Of a stretch of 64,000 bases of DNA, positions 1-7,200 are shown piece after piece. The position numbers and the translations under genes are program-made. Within the stretch, counting starts at the first letter, position 1. Each line of letters opens with the position of its first letter. Below the pieces are notes generated by a model, which did no database searches, was not told the DNA's origin, and saw nothing but the letters and a program-made list of their open reading frames with translations. This DNA is from Streptomyces griseoluteus (GTDB taxonomy: Bacteria; Actinomycetota; Actinomycetes; Streptomycetales; Streptomycetaceae), in assembly GCF_004784465.1 (NCBI RefSeq), contig NZ_SRRU01000006.1, positions 1 to 64,000 on the forward strand. Reading direction: 5' to 3'.

Positions 1-120
1 TGTTTCGGTGGTCATAGCGTGAGGGAAACGCCCGGTTACATTCCGAACCCGGAAGCTAAGCCTCACAGCGCCGATGGTACTGCAGGGGGGACCCTGTGGG
101 AGAGTAGGACGCCGCCGAAC
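1..120 (+). rRNA. rrf: 5S ribosomal RNA (3' end of an rrn operon)
   Basis: This matches the streptomycete 5S rRNA: the 5' arm TTTCGGTGGTCATAGC, the conserved loop CCGAACCCGGAAGCTAAG, and the 3' arm ending CGCCGCCGAAC. The length is about 120 nt, the normal size. The exact ends may be off by one or two bases because the window opens at the 5' end of the gene. The 16S and 23S genes of the same operon should lie just left of the window. A strong hairpin terminator follows at once. Confidence 0.97.
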
Positions 121-130
121 TAATTTTGAT

Positions 131-178
131 AAAAAGGGTTGGTCCCTGAACTTCGGTTCAGGGACCAACCCTTTTTTG
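131..178 (+). terminator. rrn operon terminator
   Basis: A near-perfect stem of about 20 bp (131-151 pairing with 156-177) is closed by a TTCG tetraloop and followed by a T tract. It sits 10 bases after the 5S gene. This is the classic intrinsic terminator of an rRNA operon and is one of the few in this window with a real U tail. Confidence 0.95.
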
Positions 179-219
179 TTTTGTTTTTCGTAACTTGGCG
201 TTCACGTCGTCCACCGAGC

Positions 220-909
220 ATGTGCCGCATGGGTACCGCAGCAATGCTCAGGGCCGCCGGCGTGGGAGCCGGGGACGAAGTCGTCGTACCTGCCTTCGGG
301 AACGCCGAAGTCGCCGAGGCGGTCGCCCTGTTGGGCGCGCGGCCGGTGTTCGCCGACATAGATCCGGTCACCTACTGTCTGGACGCGGGCTCCGTCGCGG
401 CCTCCGTGACGGACCGGACCGCGGGCGTCGTCGTGGTCCACCGGTTCGGCCGGCGGGCCGATGTGACGCCGCTGCGGGAACTGGGCAACCGGCACGGGCT
501 GTTGGTGCTGGAGCGGGGTGAAGCCGACGCTCCGGGCGAGGAGTTGGTGCGGCGCCGGGAACGGGCCGCCTATCTGGACGCCCGGCTCAAGGGAGTTCGG
601 ACGCCGGACAGCGGGGACGGGCACACCTATCAGCAGTACGTGGTCCGGGTGCCGGGGAACGGGCGGCCCGACCGGGACGCGTTCGCGCGCGCCCTGCGGG
701 CCAGGGGAGTTGCCTGCCGGATTCCCGTACAGACGCCCGCGCACCGGCTGCCCGGGTTCCGGCGTCCCGGCTGGACGCTGCCGGAGACCGAGCTGGCGGC
801 GGACGAGACGCTCGCGCTGCCTGTCGACCCGGCCCTCACGAAGCGGGAGATGCAGCGGATCGTCGCCGCCTGCAATGCTCTTGGCGGACTGCTCCAGCCC
901 GCTTTCTGA
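220..909 (+). CDS. Truncated DegT/DnrJ/EryC1/StrS aminotransferase-like protein, probably not catalytic
   Basis: The protein is about 229 aa from ATG 220 (ATG 229 is an alternative; no clear ribosome binding site for either). The N-terminal third (GTAAMLRAAGVGAGDEVVVPA, then ARPVFADIDPVTYCLD) is the start of a DegT-type PLP aminotransferase, and the C-terminal part (HTYQQYVVRVPG and LALPVDPALTKREMQRIVAA) is the end of the same fold. Family members are normally about 370-400 aa. The roughly 40-50 residues before the GTAA motif and about 100-120 central residues, including the segment with the PLP-binding lysine, are missing. The reading frame is intact with normal Streptomyces codon use, so this looks like a maintained internal-deletion derivative rather than a decaying gene. 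No function is known to me. Confidence 0.7.
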   Translation: MCRMGTAAMLRAAGVGAGDEVVVPAFGNAEVAEAVALLGARPVFADIDPVTYCLDAGSVAASVTDRTAGVVVVHRFGRRADVTPLRELGNRHGLLVLERGEADAPGEELVRRRERAAYLDARLKGVRTPDSGDGHTYQQYVVRVPGNGRPDRDAFARALRARGVACRIPVQTPAHRLPGFRRPGWTLPETELAADETLALPVDPALTKREMQRIVAACNALGGLLQPAF

Positions 910-926
910 ACAAGCGGCGAACGGAT

Positions 927-956
927 TTGGGAAGCCGAGCCCCTTCAGGGTACGAT
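927..956 (+). promoter_or_regulatory. Predicted promoter of tRNA-Thr
   Basis: A -35 like element TTGGGA (927-932) and a -10 element TACGAT (951-956) are separated by 18 bases. A start near 963 would give a 5' leader of about 30 nt before the mature tRNA. It lies after the stop codon of the aminotransferase-like gene, so the tRNA need not depend on readthrough. Confidence 0.6.
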
Positions 957-994
957 CTTCTTGTTGCCGCGAGGGAAACCTCGAAAGCGACAAG

Positions 995-1067
995 GCCCCC
1001 ATAGCTCAGTCGGCAGAGCGTCTCCATGGTAAGGAGAAGGTCAACGGTTCGATTCCGTTTGGGGGCT
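995..1067 (+). tRNA. tRNA-Thr (anticodon GGT)
   Basis: A full cloverleaf can be drawn: acceptor GCCCCCA pairs with TGGGGGC (1060-1066), the D arm is GCTC...GAGC, the anticodon stem TCTCC/GGAGA encloses the 7-base loop ATGGTAA with anticodon GGT (Thr, codon ACC), and the T arm is AACGG-TTCGATT-CCGTT. The discriminator base is T1067. The terminal CCA is not encoded; the genomic bases after the discriminator are CCG. Confidence 0.96.
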
Positions 1068-1074
1068 CCGCAAG

Positions 1075-1105
1075 AAAGGCCCCACCCGTTTCGGGTGGGG
1101 CCTTT
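1075..1105 (+). terminator. Terminator after tRNA-Thr
   Basis: A 14-bp perfect stem (AAAGGCCCCACCCG with its complement) and a TTT loop lie 8 bases after the tRNA. The oppositely transcribed osaC gene ends at 1154, so the hairpin may serve both strands. Confidence 0.85.
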
Positions 1106-1153
1106 CGCATGTCCGCAGGTCCGGCCCGCCCGGTGGGGGCGGACCGGACGACC

Positions 1154-3910
1154 TCAGTCCTGCTGAAGCCCCGGAACCCGCATCGCCAGGATGGCCATGT
1201 CGTCCGAGGGGGCGTCGGAGGCGAACCGCTCCACGGCGCGCAGCACGCGCGCCGCGACCGCGCCGGCCGTGAGCCCCGTACAGGTCGTCAGGACGTCCGC
1301 GAGGCCGTCGTCGCCGAGCATGCGGGTGCCTTCGCGGCGTTCGGTGACGCCGTCCGTGACGCAGAGGAGGACGTCACCGGGGTCCAGGGTGACCGTCTCC
1401 TCGTACAGCTCCAGGTCCTCGATGACGCCGAGGAGGGGCTGGGGTTCGGCGGCCGCGGTGACTGTGCCGTCCTGGCGCAGGCGCAGGGGGAGCGGGTGGC
1501 CGGCGCAGACCACCTTCAGTTCGGCGCCGCCGTCCTCCTGGGGGCGCAGCTCGCCGTAGAGCAGGGTCAGGAAGCGGCTGCGGTCGCCCTCGTCGAGGAT
1601 CGCGGAGTTCAGACGCTCCAGGACCGCCGGGCCGCTGAGGCCCTCGCGGGCCAGCAGGCGCAGGGCGTGCCGGGCGAGGCCGGTGACGGCGGCCGCGTTG
1701 GGGCCGGTGCCGCAGACGTCGCCGATGGCGAAGCCGTACGCGCCGTCGCCGATGGGGAAGAGGTCGTAGAAGTCACCGCCGACCTCGTTGCCCTCGCCCG
1801 CCGCGCGGTAGATGACGTCGACCTCGACGCCGTCGATGGGCGGGAGGCCGGGGGGCAGGAGGCTGCGCTGGAGGGACTGGCTGATGGCCGTGCGCTCCGA
1901 GTACAGGCGGGCGTTGTCCAGGGCCAGGGCGGCCCGGCGGGACAGGTCCTCGGCCAGTTCCAGGATCTCCTGGCGGAAGTGTTCGTCGGTGGGCTTGCCG
2001 AGGGTCAGCATGCCGATGACGCGGTTGCGGGCCACCAGGGGCAGGACGACGGTCTCGCCGCCGACTGCCGAGGCCGTCGCCAGGGTCGGGCCGATGCTGG
2101 AGGCGAGCTGCTGGGTGGGGCCGCCGGAGAGGCCGAGGCTGCGCATGGAGCTGCGCAGGGCGGCCTGGTGGGCGACCTCGCCGGGCAGCGGCCAGACGCG
2201 CGCGCCGGGGGTCAGTACCGGGTCGGGCGGCGGGATCTTCGACAGCAAGGACTTGATGCCGTCGATGAACTCCTCGTCCTCGTGCAGGACGTACGAGAGG
2301 TACGGGTCGGCGGACTGCTCGCTGATCGTGTAGACCGCGCACCAGGTGGCCAGGGTCGGCACGGTCATCTGGGCCATCAAAGCGAGGGTCTGGTCGCGGT
2401 CCAGGGTCCCGGCGAGCAGGTCGGACGCCTCGACCAGGAAGCTGAGCGAGCCTCGGCGCAGCCGCTCCAGCTCGCCGAGGCGAGCCGACTCCACGGCCAG
2501 CGCGATGCGGTCGGCGGCGAACTGGAGGCGCAGCGCCTCCTCGTTGGAGTACCGGCCCGGTGCCTCGGCCGCGACGCCGAGGGAGCCGGTGAGGCGGCCC
2601 TCGACCTTGAGCGGCACGGTGACCACCGAGCGCATGCCGGTGCCGGCCAGGAGCGGCACGGCGGCGCTGGGGATGGCGTTCAGGTCGTCGTGGACGGCGG
2701 GCATGCGGGCCGAGCCGTAGCGGCCGGGGCCGGCCTCCACGGGGACGCGGGCGAAGCGCTGGCGGGTGGAGGGCAGGCCGGTGGAGGCGCGGACCTCGAG
2801 TTCGGTCTCGTCGTCGGTGGCGAGCAGCAGGAAGGCGGAGTCGCCGTCGAGCATGTCGCGGGCGCGCTCGACGGTGCGCTGGAGGAGTCCGTCCAGGTCG
2901 TCGGGGGCGGGGGAGCCGATGAAGACCTCGAAGGGGTCCGCGTTCGGGCCGTCGGAGCCGCCCTGGTCGCCGGTGGGGACGCGGGAAGGGGTCTGGAGTA
3001 CGGCGCGCTCGTGGTCGCGGACCAGGAGGCAGACGGTGGAGGGCTCGCCGCCGGTGTCCCGGACGCGCAGGTGGGAGGCGTAGACGGGGGAGACGCGACC
3101 GTCGGCGCCCCGGACGCCGTAGCTGCCCTCCCAGCGGGAGAGCTGGAGGGCCTCGGCGATGCCGGTGCCGGTGCCGGGGGTGTGCGGCCAGGCGGCGAGG
3201 TCGGTGAGGGGCTTGCCGACGACCTCGTTCGCCGGGTAGCCGAAGAGTTCCTCGGCGTCCTCGTTCCAGGCGCTGATGCAGCCCTTGCGGTCGATCTGGA
3301 GGACGGCCACGCGGACCCGGCTGTCGGCCAGCGGGAGCAGGTCGGGCGGAAGGGCCGGTCCGGCGGCGCGGGTGCCCACATGGCGTTCGGGCGGGTCGAG
3401 CTGGAACCAGACGTTCTTGTGCGTGGGGGTGTATTCGACGCCCCAGCGGGTGGCGAGCGCGGCGCACAGTTGCAGGCCGCGGCCGCCCTCGCGGTCGGGG
3501 CTGCCCATGACGGCGTGCGCGCTCTGGAGCGGGACCTCGCGCTCGGGGTAGCGGTCGGAGACCTCGACGCGTACGCCGTGGTCGGTGCGCAGGCACAGGA
3601 CCTCGGCCTCGGTGCCCGCGTGGACCACGGCGTTGGTGACCAGCTCGCTGGTGAGCACCACGGCGTCGTCGACGATGTCCGCGAACCCCCAGCCCTGGAG
3701 GGTGTCGCGGACGAAGGCGCGGGCGGTCGCGACCGAACGCCCGACGGGCTCGAAGCTGGCGGCCGCGCGGGCGGTGATCACGGAACTCCTTGCTCTGTCG
3801 TCGACGTGCGTGGCCGGCGGGCCGGCCGGTCCGGACCGCTGCTGCGGGGTCCGCTCGCCCTTCGGCCGTGGCTCCGGGGGAGGTCCCCCCGAGTTCAGTC
3901 CGGTGGTCAT
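1154..3910 (-). CDS. osaC: Multidomain SpoIIE-type phosphatase / anti-sigma-like kinase, OsaC
   Basis: The 918-aa protein has, in order, an RsbW-like HATPase domain (about 45-175; N-box ELVTNAVVHA at 89-98 and GGRGLQL), a PAS domain (about 190-290), two GAF-like regions (about 340-480 and 500-665), and a C-terminal PP2C/SpoIIE phosphatase (about 690-905; GGDFYDLF, GDVCGTGPNAA, SDDMAILAMR). The family tunes stress sigma factors by phosphorylating or dephosphorylating anti-sigma antagonists. Domain order and position beside osaA/osaB match S. coelicolor SCO5747 OsaC, reported to switch off SigB after osmotic stress. It is transcribed away from osaA across a 320-bp divergent control region. The ATG at 3910 heads the longest frame and has only a weak upstream AGAGG, so a shorter N-terminus is possible. 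Confidence 0.92.
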   Translation of the reverse strand: MTTGLNSGGPPPEPRPKGERTPQQRSGPAGPPATHVDDRARSSVITARAAASFEPVGRSVATARAFVRDTLQGWGFADIVDDAVVLTSELVTNAVVHAGTEAEVLCLRTDHGVRVEVSDRYPEREVPLQSAHAVMGSPDREGGRGLQLCAALATRWGVEYTPTHKNVWFQLDPPERHVGTRAAGPALPPDLLPLADSRVRVAVLQIDRKGCISAWNEDAEELFGYPANEVVGKPLTDLAAWPHTPGTGTGIAEALQLSRWEGSYGVRGADGRVSPVYASHLRVRDTGGEPSTVCLLVRDHERAVLQTPSRVPTGDQGGSDGPNADPFEVFIGSPAPDDLDGLLQRTVERARDMLDGDSAFLLLATDDETELEVRASTGLPSTRQRFARVPVEAGPGRYGSARMPAVHDDLNAIPSAAVPLLAGTGMRSVVTVPLKVEGRLTGSLGVAAEAPGRYSNEEALRLQFAADRIALAVESARLGELERLRRGSLSFLVEASDLLAGTLDRDQTLALMAQMTVPTLATWCAVYTISEQSADPYLSYVLHEDEEFIDGIKSLLSKIPPPDPVLTPGARVWPLPGEVAHQAALRSSMRSLGLSGGPTQQLASSIGPTLATASAVGGETVVLPLVARNRVIGMLTLGKPTDEHFRQEILELAEDLSRRAALALDNARLYSERTAISQSLQRSLLPPGLPPIDGVEVDVIYRAAGEGNEVGGDFYDLFPIGDGAYGFAIGDVCGTGPNAAAVTGLARHALRLLAREGLSGPAVLERLNSAILDEGDRSRFLTLLYGELRPQEDGGAELKVVCAGHPLPLRLRQDGTVTAAAEPQPLLGVIEDLELYEETVTLDPGDVLLCVTDGVTERREGTRMLGDDGLADVLTTCTGLTAGAVAARVLRAVERFASDAPSDDMAILAMRVPGLQQD

Positions 3911-4233
3911 CCTCTGCGGCCGCCCCTCCGATGCCCGTGTCGTACTCGTGCCGCCGCCCAGGCCGGTCGGGCCGGTGCGGCTGGACAGCCGGATGCAAGG
4001 TTACTTACCTTCGCCGTCGCAGTGGATGCCGGTCGCCGGTGATTACCCCCCACGGTGTGCGAACCGTGTGCGAAGCTGCCGAACTGTTATGGCCTGGTTC
4101 GGCAGGGGTGAAACACTGGGCAGGATTTTGATGAAGGTCGGTCCGGGCTGCGTGCGTTCCGTGCGCGAAGGGCAGCAGCCCCAGGACGCGGCCGGGCACG
4201 GCAGTGGCGGTCTACCCCTCCGGGAGGGACACA
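3911..4233. promoter_or_regulatory. Divergent control region osaC / osaA
   Basis: This is a 323-bp gene-free stretch. It holds a tandem 11-bp direct repeat (CGGTGTGCGAA at 4053-4063 and CCGTGTGCGAA at 4064-4074) and an inverted repeat GCCGAAC/GTTCGGC (4078-4103). On the minus strand, GGGTAA (plus 4043-4048) preceded by GGTT 13 bases upstream resembles the SigB-type promoter of Streptomyces, in the right direction for osaC. No clear vegetative promoter for osaA was found. The operator and promoter roles are inferred. Confidence 0.45.
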
Positions 4234-7200
4234 GTGGAGTCTGGCGCAGCGACGCGGGGCAATAAGACGCGCGCGAAGGGCCGGCCGTCCCCGCGCAGGA
4301 GCGGTGGCGTCACCGAGGTGGACACGGCTGCCCTGCACCGGTTGCTCGCCGCGCTGGAATCCATGCGCGACGGGAACTTCCGCAAGCGGCTCACGGTGTC
4401 CGGCGACGGTGTGATGTCGGAGATCGCGGCGGTCTTCAACGAGGTGGCCGACCGCAATCTGCATCTGACCGGTGAGCTGGCGCGGGTGCGGCGAACGGTC
4501 GGCCGGGAGGGCAAGCTCACCGAACGGCTGGAGACGGGCGCCTGTGAGGGCTCCTGGGCGGCGGCGGTGGAGAACTCCAACGCGCTGGTCGACGACCTGG
4601 TGTGGCCGGTGTCCGAGGTCAGCCGGGTGCTGACGGCGGTCGCGGAGGGCGATCTGTCGCCGCGCATGGACCTGCGCACCGAGGCGCCGGACGGGACCGG
4701 GCATCCGCTGCGGGGCGAGTTCCTGAAGGTCGGCCGGACCGTCAACAACCTGGTCGACCAGCTCTCCACCTTCACCGACGAGGTCACGCGGGTAGCCGTC
4801 GAGGTCGGCACCGACGGCAAGCTCGGCGGGCAGGCGAAGGTGCGGGGCATGTCGGGTTCCTGGAAGGACCTGACGGAGTCTGTCAACACGATGGCGAACC
4901 GGCTCACCGCGCAGGTGCGGGACATCGCGCTGGTGACCACGGCGGTCGCGGGCGGCGATCTGTCGCGGAAGGTCACCGTGCAGGTGGCCGGCGAGATGCT
5001 GGAGCTGAAGAACACCGTCAACACGATGGTGGAGCAGCTCTCCTCGTTCTCCTCCGAGGTGACGCGGGTGGCCCGCGAGGTGGGTACCGAGGGCATCCTG
5101 GGCGGTCAGGCGCAGGTGCCGGGCGTGGCCGGGGTGTGGAAGGAGCTCACCGACTCCGTCAACACGATGGCCGGCAACCTGACCCTTCAGGTGCGCGGGA
5201 TCTCCCAGGTGACGACGGCCGTGGCCAACGGTGACCTGTCGCAGAAGGTGACCGTGCCCGCGCGGGGCGAGGTGGCGCAGCTCGCCGAGACGATCAACCA
5301 GATGACCGAGACGCTGCGGATCTTCGCGGACGAGGTCACGCGTGTGGCCAACGAGGTCGGTGCCGAGGGGCGGCTCGGCGGGCAGGCGAACGTGCCGGGT
5401 GCGGCGGGCACGTGGAAGGACCTGACGGACTCCGTGAACACGGTGTTCCGGAACCTCACCACCCAGGTGCGGGACATCGCCGCCGTGACGACGGCCGTGG
5501 CCAGCGGTGACCTGTCGCAGAAGGTCACCGTCGACGTGGCGGGCGAGATGCTGGAGCTGAAGAACACCGTCAACGGGATGGTGGACCAGCTCTCGGCGTT
5601 CGGTGCCGAGGTGACGCGGGTCGCGCGGGAGATCGGTGTCGAGGGTGAGCTGGGCGGCCAGGCGCAGGTGTCGGGCGCGGCCGGTACCTGGAAGGACCTG
5701 ACGGACTCGGTCAACACCGCGTTCCGGAACCTCACCGGTCAGGTGCGCAACATCGCCCAGGTGACGACGGCGGTGGCCAACGGCGACCTCTCGCAGAAGG
5801 TCACCGTGGACGTCTCCGGTGAGATGCTCCAGCTCAAGAACACCGTGAACACGATGGTGGACCAGCTCTCCAGCTTCGCCGACCAGGTGACGCGGATGGC
5901 CCGTGACGTGGGCACCGAGGGCCGCCTCGGCGGTCAGGCCCGGGTGGACGGGGTGTCGGGCACCTGGAAGGAGCTGACGGACTCCGTCAACTTCATGGCC
6001 GGGAACCTCACCTCCCAGGTGCGCAACATCGCCCAGGTGACGACGGCGGTCGCCAACGGCGACCTCTCGCAGAAGATCGACGTGGACGCGCGCGGCGAGA
6101 TCCTGGAGCTCAAGAACACCATCAACACGATGGTGGACCAGCTCTCCGCCTTCGCCGACCAGGTGACCCGGGTGGCCCGTGACGTGGGCACCGAGGGCCG
6201 CCTCGGCGGTCAGGCGCAGGTGCCGGGCGTGGCCGGGGTGTGGCGGGACCTCACCGATTCGGTGAACGGCATGGCGGGGAACCTCACCGCCCAGGTCCGC
6301 AACATCGCCCAGGTCGCCACCGCGGTCGCACGCGGTGACCTCTCCCAGAAGATCACCGTGGACGCGCGCGGGGAGATCCTGGAACTGAAGAACACGCTGA
6401 ACACGATGGTGGACCAGCTCTCGTCGTTCGCGCAGGAGGTCACCAGGGTCGCCCGTGAGGTGGGTACGGAGGGCATGCTCGGCGGTCAGGCCGAGGTGCA
6501 GGGTGTCTCCGGCACCTGGAAGGACCTCACGCAGTCCGTGAACTTCATGGCCAACAACCTGACGATCCAGGTGCGCAACATCGCCGAGGTCACGACGGCC
6601 GTGGCCAAGGGCGACCTGTCGAAGAAGATCACCGTCGACGCCAAGGGCGAGATCCTCGAACTGGTCACCACGGTCAACACCATGGTCGACCAGCTCTCCA
6701 GCTTCGCCGAGCAGGTGACGCGGGTGGCCCGTGAGGTGGGTACCGAGGGCATCCTGGGCGGGCAGGCGCACGTACCGGGTGTCACGGGCATCTGGAAGGA
6801 CCTGAGCAACAACGTCAACCTGATGGCCAACAACCTGACCATGCAGGTGCGGAACATCTCCCAGGTCGCGTCCGCGGTGGCCAACGGTGACCTGACGCGC
6901 CAGGTCACCATCGAGGCGCGCGGTGAGGTGGCGCAGCTCGCCGACACCATCAACACCATGGTGAAGACGCTGAGTTCGTTCGCCGACCAGGTCACCAAGG
7001 TGGCCCGTGAGGTGGGTACGGACGGCATTCTGGGCGGTCAGGCGCACGTGCCCGGTGTGGCGGGCACCTGGAAGGACCTCACCGAGTCGGTGAACGGGAT
7101 GGCGTCCAACCTGACTGGCCAGGTGCGCAACATCGCCATGGTCACGACGGCGATCGCCAAGGGCGACCTGACCAAGAAGATCGACATCGACGCGCGGGGC

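Noticed and set aside
518..4042. Long plus-strand open frame across tRNA-Thr and opposite osaC
   Set aside because: It reads through a tRNA gene and terminator and is antisense to a well-defined phosphatase.
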